Shown: piece by piece, positions 46,357 to 57,178 of the stretch
Layout: every line of letters starts with the position of its first letter
Numbering within the stretch: position 1 is the first letter of the stretch
Assembly: GCA_036245805.1 (NCBI GenBank)
Contig: BTRK01000005.1
Coordinates: 35,011,469-35,075,468, forward strand
DNA: 64,000 nt
Reading direction: 5' to 3'
DNA from: Pristionchus mayeri
Lineage: Eukaryota; Nematoda; Chromadorea; Rhabditida; Neodiplogasteridae
The notes under the pieces: generated by a model
Database searches by the model: none
What the model was told of the DNA's origin: nothing
The model's input: only the letters and a program-made list of their open reading frames with translations
Translations under genes and position numbers: made by a program

Positions 46357-49300
46357 TCAAAGCTTGTTCCAGATCGCAGTTACGATTGAGTGGGCTGGAA
46401 CGGCGATCGTAGTGTACACGCCATCGATTCCCTTCTCGCGAATGGATAGGGTGGTGTCCTGGAAAACGCACAATATTCTTATAGTTTCGAATTACACTAA
46501 ACTAAGTATAGATGGAACAGTGAACAAAAATTGAACATGGTTCGCACTTCGTCGATGAAGTTTCGTTAAACAGTCAACACTTGCCTCCTTGTCGCTTTTG
46601 TTGAGCACGGTCACATATCGCTGCCCGTCCACCAGAACTGCGCCAAGGACGATAACGTCTTTCGGGAGATCGGGCAGCGTCATCTTCACTCGACGCGCAC
46701 CCGGCTTGAGGAACTTGCTGAAAAGGAATTACACTGTAACTGCGCCAGGGCTTGATCGCAGAAGAATGCTTACATTGCTCGTGGGCCAGTCGACACTCGA
46801 ACAACTAATATAATCCACTTGTTAATACCTGTCGTGTTCCTACCAGAGAGCTCTATCACCACCACACTTTCAAGTATATTCTATTAGCTTATTCCTTTAA
46901 ATTCCAACGGGGTTTTTGATGGAGCATCAACTGAATCACTTTGAAGATTTGGTCGCAAAATCTTATCTCACCTGAAGTGCGCCATTGCGTAGTACATGGG
47001 CTGCTTGTAGAACTCCTGGGCGTCCTTGTCAACGATAATTGGTGCATCGAGATAGTTGGGCACCCATGACGGGCCACCCTGAGGAATAAACGAATTATTG
47101 CGAGTTTTCGAAATAATTTAAAATGGCAAGTGCAATTTCCAATGTGAACAATACAGCCTACGAGAGATAGCACTAGAAGGAGCAATTCGGGTCGAAATCG
47201 CTTCAGTTTCCACGCTCTTTAGATCGGTCTGCTAGTGGGAAAGTGAGAAACATGAAGAGACTGTGACATCATTTCGACTTATACTTGCTACCCTGATCTG
47301 GTGCCAAAAATCGCACCTGCATATCGAGAACCATGTTCCAGTCGGTCCAACCAGCAACCCAGTTGTTGAGCACCTGAACTTCGGGGTATGTTGTAAATTG
47401 GATGTAGGTTGAGACAGCCCGAATAATATCGTGATGGGAATTGTTTCTTAGCAAAATTACACTTTTTATCAAAACATTACACCAAAATAGTGCATATTAA
47501 AAGCCAAACAATCATCATGAAATGTTAGTTATTATTTTTATAAAATTTCGGTTTTGAAATTTTCGGTTTTTTTTCTTGATCTCACGGTAATAATGGAGTT
47601 CGCGTATAGCTCAGCTCGATAGAAGTAGCCGAGACGGGGGTATTTGCCTTGCAGAAATCCGTTGCATGCCTGAATAAAGAAGGCATTGTGGGTCACCGTC
47701 TCTCCCTTCATTGCCCGCATCTCTCCGTTGCCCAACCGAATCGCAAATAGTATTTTGAGTATGCTGTGCTGAGTTGAGTTCGAATTCGGGGCATCGTCTA
47801 TGTATTTTCTGTACAGTATCAACAGCATTACGCCGCTTGAGAACCAAAGAACGTGCCCTTCTGAAGAACTTTCACAGAAGCATTTTTGACAGTTTCGGAG
47901 CCTACTGTGAACATGCTGAAGAAGACTACTTCTTTGGTTCTCATGCGACGGTTCTTATCCGACCTAGTGCAGTATCAACATGTTGTGATACGATACAATG
48001 TGTCGAATGAAGATATGATTGCCCGAATCGCGAACTCAACTGCCAAGGGTCGTTTGTGTGTGTATCAAAACTAACTTCTGTGTAGAGTATGAACTTGTCC
48101 GGATGTCTTTCATGGGTTGTGGTCAGTGCAGATGCGGGGAAGACGCCGTCAGCGTACCAGTGAACGCCGATGCCACCTACGTAAGATGAGGCCACAGGGT
48201 CTTCGAAGATCTAAATTATGAGTGCTTACTTATGTCTAAAAGCTCTGATAATGTTTTTGGAGCTAATGATATGAATATCTATAGTATGTGTTTATGTAAT
48301 TTTAAATTGTGACCAAATATAAACATTCGAAGCCAGGTGTGTCGCGAAAAATGGCCATATACCACCATTCGGAGCCAGGTGTGTTGCACAAGAGTATACA
48401 TCTCATTATTGAAAATAAAGAGCCTAAAGAATACCACATCGGCCCACCCGGGCAACATGAACCGAAAATCATCCATTCCAAAAATGATAACATCCTTGGA
48501 TGCGTTCGACGACTTTAGCGCGGGACCGAGATGGTTCTTGACAAAGTTTCTGAAATGCTACGTTATCGTTATCACTTATTTAAAGTTTCACAATAACATA
48601 AGGTTTAAAGTATTCAATGAATACAAATTAAGAAATGCCGTAACCTATCGAAGATTCTAAGTTCATTATCTCTATACCTACCCTGGACGGCAAAAAATAT
48701 AATCGTAAACAAAAATTGCGCACGTTTCCATCTTCGAGTCGAAGAACATCGTTTGCCATGGGAAATCGGCATCTGCCCCATTCGTTGGCTCATTCTGTGG
48801 AGTGACTCCCCAGAACGAAATGCCCTGTGCGAGGTAAGCTTCGAAGAACCTGAAGAATGTACTAAAACAGCAATTCTTCTTTGGCTGAGATACTAATTGT
48901 TAAGATGGCAATCAATGAAGCAAATAAGATATATTCCTAGAAAAGGAGGGCAAAAAGTCCTCATAGAATGGACCGCCGATGGGCATCGAATGCCGATATT
49001 TTCTCATCTTCAGTGAAGAAATGAGAGCAATGCTTACTTGACAAAATAGTTGGCCCATGTGATGTAGTACGGTCCGTCAGCGTCTCCTTTCAGCTCTCCG
49101 CCTCCCTGAACATGATATCTCACAAATAGTAATCACGCTTGGATAAATATTGGGGTGTCCGGAAAGTTCGTATAATGCTTCGGAAAAAAGTCAGTTCGCG
49201 ATCAAATGCAGTGATTGCGCAATCTGTTTGTCAACAATGTATTGCATCATTCTGACGTTGAGTAGTGAGAGGATTTAATCAGTCTCCTAGTTGCTACATT

Positions 49301-51820
49301 GATTCTTGTGATGGACTCCCATCTCTACCTCCGAGCAGTTTTACTTCATTACTACCGTCTTGGCCGATCCGTGAAGGAGGCCCACTCTGCCCTGGCCCAG
49401 TCGGAAGGAGATGACGCCCCCTCCATACCCTTCTGCTATAAGTGGTTCTCCCGCTTCAAGAAAGGGGAGTTTGGTCTCGATGATCAACCCCGCTCTGGAC
49501 GCCCTCCCTCCCTCGATCAGCCTCTCGTTCTCCGCACACTGAAGCGCAAGCCCATGGCCAGTGTGCGTGAGTTGAAGAAGGGTACTGGTACTCCCAGATC
49601 AACGGTGTCCGATATCCTCCATCGATCTGGGAAGAAGCCGAAACTCCCACAAGTGATTCCCCATGACCTCTCCCCCGAACAGCTGAAAAATCGTGTTCAA
49701 GTCTGTCGGGAATTACTCCATCGTAGATCCAATCTTCGATGGGTCAATTCCATCATCGCTACAGATGAGAAGTGGATCACGTACGATAACCCTGTGAGGA
49801 GACTGCAATGGGTGGATGCAGATGAGAAGCCCACGCCCGTCCCGAAGAAGGAAGAGCACGGAAAGAAGGAACTCCTCTGCTTCTTCTTCTCAGTGCTCGG
49901 TCCCATCTACTGGGAGATCCTCGCCCCTGGCACCAGCATCAATGCCGACCTCTTCTCTGAACAACTGGAAGATGTCGCGATCAGAGTCCTTCCCAGACTC
50001 CTGAACCAGGGCAAAATTCTTCTTCTGATGGACAATGCTCGCCCACATCGAGCGAAGATGACCCAGAAGAAATTGGACGAGCTGAAGATCGAGAGGATTC
50101 CCCATCCACCGTATTCCCCGGATCTCTCCCCATGCGACTACCACTGCTTCCGCTCTCTCTCTGACTTCTGCAAAGGAAAGAAGTTCAAGAATCGAGATGA
50201 AGTTGTGACGGCTTTCATGAACTGGGCGGTCTCGAAGAAACCCGCATTCTGGAAGAGAGGAATCGAGACCCTGCCCAATCGCTGGAGGGAGGTAGTGAGA
50301 AAGAAGGGGGCATACATTGGTCACTGAGAATTGTAAAGCATTGAATAAAAAATAAAAACAAAAAATTATACGAACTTTCCGGACACCCCAATAATCAAAT
50401 ATTCTTGAGCGAGCACTGCGTCAACATTAATATGCAAAGCAACCTTTTGAAACATCAATTGGCAATGAAAACTCTTGACAATGTAGGGATAATACCGCCA
50501 TTTCTCCGTTGGTTTTCATCCACCCGGGCGCGGATCAGGGGGATGCGAATAATCGTAGACCTCCGGACGAGTTCTGCATTTCGATAGCTTGTTTGATGTG
50601 GGGAATCTGTAAAATGACCATCACACGTCGGTTCAGGTCGCTGATTAGTGCAATTTGCCTTGAAATCGAAGTCGGCTTGCGCCAGCTCAAAGTGTTCCAG
50701 ATCGAAGTCGTCTTCTATCTAAAAAAACGCACATACCACCCCATAGTAAATACAATTTGATTAAATAATCATAGATTATCAATACACATTAATAAAAAAC
50801 ACCTCAGCGTAGCTGTACTGGCCGTATGAGACGTCTGTGCTGGCGATTGGCACGCGGCCGATTGTGTACTCGGCGTCTGATAAGCATGCAAACAATGAAA
50901 ATGGTATTGATAGTCAGATACAGCAAACTGATTACAGCAAGAACTTTGAGAACTTGGACATGTTTTGTGCATTCAATTGCACGCTACCATTTGGCCCGAA
51001 GTACGCCCCCATAAGCTTCTCCTGTGCGGCTTCCGAGAGTGAGGCGATATTTATGCCAGTGGCATCGTTGAAGGAACCACCGACGCCGATCAGTTCTTGG
51101 TAAACAGTCGTGGGATCCAATTCGACAACGAGACCTTCTGAAAAAAAATCCGATGATATTTTCGAACCAACAAGATTCGAAAAACATTTTTCTCTCTCAT
51201 ATAGGAATATTTGTGTCTGTGATGTATGGCCAGAAATTTTATGGATGAATTAAATGTTTAACGATGCTAAAATGGCGTTACCAGACGACTTGAATCGCAT
51301 GGTTAACAGTACAAACATCACGAACGCGTGTAACTGATGTGTTACCTTCACGAAATTTTCAGAAGATTATTGTAATAACTCAATATGAATTCAAATAACC
51401 ACACGTGAATGCTCTTACCTGCTTTTGGTTTCTGCTTAATCACCGTTCTGTCCATATTTGCACCCTCAGCATTTGTAAGGTAGATTACCGCCTGAAATTT
51501 TGAGTAACAAAATTAACTTCTACTTGCCGAACTGTTCAATCTTACGTTTCCCGTCGGAATGTATCCTAGTGGCTCGATGTCATCACAATGATTCGCATCG
51601 CACACACAGACTGTACCATCGGGGAACGAGCGAAGGACGCAGTCTGGAATTTTCATTTTAAACAGTTTCCAAAGTTAACAAACAAATTTGTAAGCTACTT
51701 CTGCATTAGCCGCAATTACACTCGACAATAAGCAGACGCTCCAAAAATTAAATTAACATCACCAGGAGTTGCCTTGGATAATGCGACTATCGTCAGTAAC
51801 GGAAGCAGGAATTGATGCAT
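46357..51820 (-). CDS. gba: Glucosylceramidase-like GH30 protein (interrupted by stop)
   Basis: The start MHQFLLPLLTIVALSKATPG is a signal peptide. It continues DCVLRSFPDGTVCVCDANHC, AVIYLTNAEGANMDRT, TTVYQELIGVGGSFNDATGI, YTIGRVPIASTDVSYGQYSY, IEDDFDLEHFELAQADF, then SAPGWMKTNGEMA, TWANYFVKFFEAYLAQGISF, WGVTPQNEPTNG (acid/base Glu), DFRFMLPGWADVV, GGIGVHWYADGVFPAS, ILYTEACNGF (nucleophile Glu), NNWVAGWTDWNMVLD, FLKPGARRVKMTLPDLP and PAHSIVTAIWNKL. This is the lysosomal/secreted enzyme that cleaves glucosylceramide. About 14 exons; one intron appears to be GC-AG (about 50610-50660). The conserved SPWSAPGW segment reads SP-stop-SAPGW (TGA at 50535-50537), so the allele is null unless this is a sequence error. 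The next intron holds an intact mariner. Two C-terminal fragments lie in the array at 38.6 and 41.7 kb. A GATA motif sits about 100 bases upstream. Confidence 0.85.
47838..47943. repeat. 106-bp inverted repeat in GH30 intron
   Basis: Ends tgagaaccaaagaacg / ttctttggttctca; inner agaactttcacagaag is shared with 11183-11393, so these two are probably one foldback family. Lies between the GH30 exons that carry the HWYAD and nucleophile motifs. Confidence 0.6.
49150..50391 (+). mobile_element. Complete mariner (DD34D) transposon, 1242 bp
   Basis: Terminal inverted repeats TTGGGGTGTCCGGAAAGTTC are identical for at least 26 bp at both ends. TA duplications lie at 49148-49149 and 50392-50393. The transposase frame 49299-50327 is uninterrupted. 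Inserted antisense in an intron of the GH30 gene. Confidence 0.95.
49299..50327 (+). CDS. Mariner transposase
   Basis: 342 residues with no break. The N-terminal helix-turn-helix region includes HYYRLGRSVKEAHSAL and WFSRFKKGEFGLDDQPRSGR. The linker VIPHDLSPEQ corresponds to the WVPHEL motif. Catalytic triad: IATDEKWITYDN, LLMDNARPHRA and YSPDLSPCDYH, with 34 residues between the second and third Asp (DD34D, mariner proper). It acts on the flanking inverted repeats by cut-and-paste into TA. The ATG at 49311 (MDSHLYLRAVLLHYYRLG) is a likelier start than the upstream in-frame codon at 49299. Intact frame plus near-identical ends suggest recent arrival and possible activity. Confidence 0.93.
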   Translation: MILVMDSHLYLRAVLLHYYRLGRSVKEAHSALAQSEGDDAPSIPFCYKWFSRFKKGEFGLDDQPRSGRPPSLDQPLVLRTLKRKPMASVRELKKGTGTPRSTVSDILHRSGKKPKLPQVIPHDLSPEQLKNRVQVCRELLHRRSNLRWVNSIIATDEKWITYDNPVRRLQWVDADEKPTPVPKKEEHGKKELLCFFFSVLGPIYWEILAPGTSINADLFSEQLEDVAIRVLPRLLNQGKILLLMDNARPHRAKMTQKKLDELKIERIPHPPYSPDLSPCDYHCFRSLSDFCKGKKFKNRDEVVTAFMNWAVSKKPAFWKRGIETLPNRWREVVRKKGAYIGH

Positions 51821-52790
51821 GGTGATGGATCGAATGTATTGAGGAAATATATTGAAGGGAAATGATTACAAGATCGGAGGAATAGGCATCCACAAAGATT
51901 AAGTGAGTGCATATAAGCGAAACTGATAAGAACCGATAACGGCATCTCACGCGAGGCATAGTTAGGCCCCACAAGCTCCGCCCACTTTGCTCTGACACTC
52001 TCCTCGAAAACGAGATTTATGAGACACGGGCTTCATTCGTAACGAAAAGACTCGTCCAAAAAAGTCCGAAAGCTCTCTCTATTCTCTTTCTATAGAGCCT
52101 CCGTGACCTTGGATCGGACTTCATTAAGTAGGTCAAAATCGAAGTGAAATTTTCGATTTCAATTTAACACACTTTCTAGGACTCCAATGAATGAGCACGG
52201 AAGCTGTGTGTATATATATTGAACTAAAGTACCATTCCATGAAAAAAACGAATAAATTTATAAACTCGTTTAATTGTGTTTGTTGTTTAATCAAAATGAA
52301 TATAGTTTCCTGTTCCGAGGGTTTTGCCGTTCTTTTTCACACCTATTTAGCCGGAGTAGGCACATTTTTTCACCTGCGGAACGAAAAATGTTCGATGCAG
52401 TTTTATCGATTTGTTGTGTTTTCTCCATGATTATCGATTTTTTTATATTAAAGTTCATTCATTGTCGTGATCTCCTCTACCTGTTCTTGCACTGTGCCAG
52501 TTTTGCTGCAGTTTTGATGTTTCTAAATAGACGAACTAAATTCTTCGAGTTTCGTTCTTGTTCGCGCAATTAAGTTTTAATGTTATTGTTTATTAGTTAA
52601 CTTGGCTTATCTCCCATTTCTTGCAAAATCGGAGCCCTCTTAACGATTGCTCTCCTTTTATTGGCGCATGAAGTGGCACTGAATGATCTTATCGTGATCT
52701 GTGTTATTCGTTATCGTATCCACAGTGCTGCTGTGTCGTGCGTTGCGCTTTCTATCTTGCATGAATCGCAGCATTCAGGTACTCTGCGGC
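51821..52790. other. Divergent promoter region between GH30 gene and mobile-like gene
   Basis: Holds an ACTGATAAG motif at 51922-51930, then an AT-rich stretch (52190-52700) with open frames lacking motifs. No gene called. Confidence 0.45.
51922..51930 (+). promoter_or_regulatory. Extended GATA motif upstream of GH30 gene
   Basis: ACTGATAAG about 100 bases upstream of the GH30 ATG, followed by a second GATAA at about 51935. Suits intestinal expression through a GATA factor, by analogy. Confidence 0.45.
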
Positions 52791-55700
52791 ATGAGTGACG
52801 GTGTCGTCGATCGTGACGTCACCTACGATCGACTGATCAAGTTGAAAGAGGACAAGCAGTCGGATACGGCAGTGGCCAAGGAGTGCTTCCGCCTCCTCGG
52901 TCGGAACCCTCGCAAAGGTGTGTATATTTATGTAGATAAAGTTATTTTAAAGGAAACCGTTGTTTGCATTACAATCACACACAGGAATATAGTTGGGGTA
53001 GTTTAGATAATAGTTTTACTGATATACTACGTAGGCTAATCATAATAGGGAATGTTGTTTCTCAATATTTTATGATTTTGAAACGTATCTATCGACGAAT
53101 ATCCTATCATGAGTAGTCAGATTTAATATGACAATTACTTCTTCTTTGTCCCTTCATTATGCTCTTAATTAGGTTTGCATTATAATACAATAATCACTCT
53201 TCCTTATAATTATTAGCCATTTCCATTAAATTGAAAGAGTTGGAGCATGTTGAGAATGATTATTTTTCATAAGTTGGTCCGAAAAAAAAGACTCGATTTG
53301 ATACTTAATTTTTGCATTATATCTCTGAATTTTGTAAGCTGTTAATCTTTGAACGTGAGTGTGAACCTCGATCCATTAGTCCTTTTTACTATCGAATCCT
53401 TATTTTAAACTTTTTTTGTCATTTTCTTCAAGACGGTATGCCACTAGAGAGAGATTATATTCAGTTAGGAAAGTATCTTTCGCATATGCCAGTGGTGTTG
53501 AAACTTAATTAACGAGTAAGTTTTCTTTAAATTATTCCATTCGCTTAATTCAGCCGAGTTGAATAGATGCGCAACCTATATCTCGCGCAGGCTCCAGCAC
53601 GCCTCGACGACGATCGAGAGGATTCGAGTGGGGACGGAGCAACAGGATAAGTCCTATTTTCTAAATTCATACTGTGGGCTAGCGTCCTATCTGGGGACCA
53701 CCTTCTCCCTTCCACCCCTTCCAGTGGCTCCTCATAGGGTTCCCCTTCCAAATTCACCTCCTGTCTTGTCTCCCCCTGATGTCCCCAAGAGCAAGAATGC
53801 TTGCTGTGTTGCCCGTATTCGCACGATCAAAAACCTGACAGCACAGCTAAAGCGAGCACGTAGGAAACCTTCTATCTTGATTAGGAGCGATTCGAAGCCA
53901 AAAGCGAGTGTTGCTGAAGACAACAATCGCATTAAAATTCTGCCATCTTCGAATCGTGCCTATTCTCAACAGAACCGTTCCCTACGTGCACAGGTAGCTG
54001 CTCTATCTGCAGAAAAGAAACGGCTCGAAACAGAGTTGCGATTCTCGGAGAACGCTCGGCTTGTGGCTGAAGGGTGATGGAGGTGGTCGCGAAACTGGTG
54101 AAGGCTAAACTGGATAGGGTTCCCAGTCCTGGCACGGTTCGCAATTTCGCAGTAGCTTCACTCTCGGTTGCTAAAGCGCACGCTTTTGAGACCCTCAATC
54201 AAGCAATTGAACGAGGCGAACAGGCGTATCTTTACTCCGATGAAACCAACAAGCTCGGCACGAAATTGCAACTGTTCGGGGCAGGGTTGGAGAAGGAAGG
54301 AGGTGGGTCAGATGTGCTCTTGCTTGGGCTAGTACCGGTTCCCGACAAAACTGCCGAGACAGCCTTTTCGGCCCTTCGGGAAAGATTAGGAAGTCTCGGT
54401 AGAATTGGCGGTGACAGTAGTGGAGATTTCATCGAGCGTTTCTTCGCTGCAGTTAGTTGTGCGATGTCCGATCGTGCTGCTACTCAGCTGAAGTTTAACG
54501 GGTTTGTCGAGGAGTATCAGAAAGAAGTTCTCCCTAGAGTCATTCACGACTGGGATAACTTGTCCGATGCTTCTCGCGAACATATGATGGAATTCCACGT
54601 GTTTTACTGTCAGCTACACGCAGTAGCGAACTATACTAACATCGTGCTTGAAGCCCTCACAGAGCACGAGCGACTAACCACCAGGAATGCCGTCCCCTCC
54701 CTCACTCCTACTGCTCTCGTCGTCGTGAACGAGGTCGTCCGCTTCTTCGGCGACCGGTCGGCTGGGATGCACGGAAGCAGCAAGGAGTTCAAGGTTTGGT
54801 CTGGTTTAGATCAGACCAACTGTAAGTCTCCTTTCCCCTCTTTCCTAGGACATAGGTTTAATATTGTTTTCCTTCTCGCGAGTCGTGTTTTCTACCACCG
54901 CGAGGATCTAAAGCAGTTCATCTGCAAAATGGGGGCAGGCAGGGCTGAGCTTATCAAGCTCGGGGAACTGCTTGACCTCCCTATCGTAGGTGAACAGCTT
55001 CAGATTCTCGGCCTGCTTTACCAACTGGTCACAGGTCCGCTCTGGAGGTTGGCCGAAAATGCGGCTCATGTGATGGAAACTGGCCCCAACGTGTCCCTTC
55101 TCCTTTCGTGGATTAGTGAGTGCAGAGACTCTCCCGTCTCCATGTTCTCGGGAAATTGCTCGGTCCCATCACTGCACTCGATCGCAGCCGGGGATGAACA
55201 ATACCTCGAGAAACTGCTCTCTGTGGCTCCTTCTGAGGGCTCCCTCGAGGCTGTCTCGTTGGTAATGGAGTCATCGAAGAGATACTTCGAGCATCTCTTC
55301 GAAGATTTCGTTGGCAACGGCAAGTACTCGGGGAAAGTCGATGAAGTGGTAGTGGAACGCACTCGTTGTGCATCTGCCACCAATCGAGCCATTGAGAGCG
55401 GGTTTGGATTCGTGGATATGCTCTTCAATTACAAACCCAACATGAGTATCCTCCGTCGTGAGGCGTGTTTGTTGATCTCGAAAAACCACACGATGGCTTG
55501 GCTCTTTTCAAAAACACCAGAAGAGAGACAGGCGATCGTGGCGGCGGCCCGAGCATCGATTGGCACGCTTCGGACAGAGGGAACTCATGCCAAGAAACTT
55601 CTGAGTGAAGCAATTCTCTCTAAGGGACTTGAGAAGGAGAGGGAACACGCGGCCAAAGGTGCCCCGCAGGTGTTGAGGAGGAATCAGGCAGTAGATGCAA

Positions 55701-56005
55701 TCTCCACTTTTGGCTTTATAACTTCCACAAATCGCATCTTCATCCTGCTTGATTCCCCCTCTGCACCTGCCAGGGCAAGAGCGCTTGCTGCCCAAATTCG
55801 TTTCAGGGAGAGGGCACTGCTGCAGAAGGCACCGGAGGACAAGATCTACGTGTTGAGTTGCAAGGTCAGTTGTTCTTCTTGAACATTTTTTAATGATCTA
55901 TTCACTTTTTTTTGTACCTTGGAAGTGTTCCAGGGATCGAAGCTGTCGGAGGCAGAGCTCAAGAGGAGACTCATCGTGCTCATCGAGGCCGATCAGAAAA
56001 GTTAG
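52791..56005 (+). CDS. Multicopy, probably mobile-element-derived protein (frame broken)
   Basis: Exon 1 (52791-52917) starts MSDGVVDRDVTYDRLIKLKE after a TTCAG acceptor. Exon 2 begins at 53554 (AELNRCATYISRRL), runs through a Pro-rich part and a coiled coil (RAQVAALSAEKKRLETEL), and stops at 54077. The next frame opens at once with a TGATG overlap (ATG at 54077) and runs to 55864; a last exon (55934-56005) ends LKRRLIVLIEADQKS. The large frame has LYSDETNKLGTKLQLFGAGL, CAMSDRAATQLKFNGFVEEY, FHVFYCQLHAVANYTNIVLE, FLGHRFNIVFLLASRVFYH and YQLVTGPLWRLAENAAHV. From memory, similar proteins (SDGTxKxG, MSDRHxxxKxFN, FRGNRFNxLF) are highly multicopy in cnidarians and fish, which suggests a transposon; unverified. 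No inverted repeats were found around it. The two frames together look like one protein with an indel at about 54070-54080. Confidence 0.65.
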
Positions 56006-57178
56006 TTTTATTTTAGTCATGTTTAGCCTTGTATTTGTTCTCCGTAGTCTGTACGTTTCCCCTTCCTTGCCCCCCTTCTCCCCATCTCTCTATCTCGGTC
56101 TTCTCAGACCACTTACAGTATCCGCTGCCCCATACCGTATCCTTACCCTGTTCCCTAGTTTCCGTGTCTTCCTGTGAATTAAAAGGTCCACCTGGCTGTT
56201 CACCTCCGCGTGGTGTGGACTGGGCACCATTCACTCGTATTCTTACGTTATTGTGCTCACTTCTGTTGTTTTGCGCGTGAATGGTGGCTGAGGAGCAGCC
56301 GTACTCGATAAATGTTATATTTGAACTTGAATACTCGTACAATACACACAAAAAAGCGTCGAGGAGAAGAGAGGAGACATTGACTCCGCCCACTTTTCCT
56401 CTCGTCTCGCCTTTCCCCCCTCTCCCGTTGTGCTCGTCGCGCGTGCTTCTCGAGCTGTATCTCGCTTTAGAGATGAGATATCGATCTAATTCCAAAAGGA
56501 GGATGTTATTGAGACCCTATGGGACTTTTTTAACCCACTTTTGTCCAGATTCCGAAAAATCGGCTATCCACGTTGTGGACCCGGCATAGTTAACCACGTC
56601 AGTGCTTGAAGCTCCGAAGATTAGAGAGAAGGATATTACATTGCTTTTTTTGTCGACCTTGGCATAAACTTGTCGATATTGCCATATCAATTATGTTTTT
56701 TACATATTTACAATTTACACAGATTTCTCTTCAGGATAACGAAATCAGTTCTTGATGTAATTTTTTTATTATCGATATTTTTGGAGAATGACAATCAGGC
56801 ATGCATTTCAAACATCGTAAACAAATTTCCCACGAAACTACTTTCGCTCGTTACGCGTACGTAGGGAGTGCGTGCTGCGCGCACTCCCACCTTCTTTTTC
56901 GAGTAATCGTCTGACTCTCTCCAAATTGCATGATCTCTCGCTTTCTAACCGGCGAGAGAGTGTGTAATATGAGGAAAGTCAGACCATTGCTCTCTTTTTT
57001 CTCTCCCCGCTAGGATTGACGTTTTGATTCTCTGCGACAGATCTCTCCCGAGAACGAAATATTTTTTCTCATTTCCCATCTCATAATTGTTTTCATCTAT
57101 TCTATAGAATGTATTGATTCCTGAATATCCCTCGCTCAGCTTCAGCACTTCCTCTCCATTTCATTCACTAATTTACAC
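56006..57178. other. Intergenic region
   Basis: C/T-rich 3' flank (56050-56250) then AT-rich spacer. A hairpin of the gagtcaga subtype lies at 56905-56993. No gene recognised. Confidence 0.45.
56905..56993. repeat. Palindromic hairpin, gagtcaga-type
   Basis: Arms cgtctgactctctccaaatt / atgaggaaagtcagacc; centre ctcgctttctaaccggcgagag. Third member of the subtype at 6092 and 46083. Confidence 0.65.

Noticed and set aside
49890..50324. 144-codon minus-strand frame
   Set aside because: Antisense of the mariner transposase.
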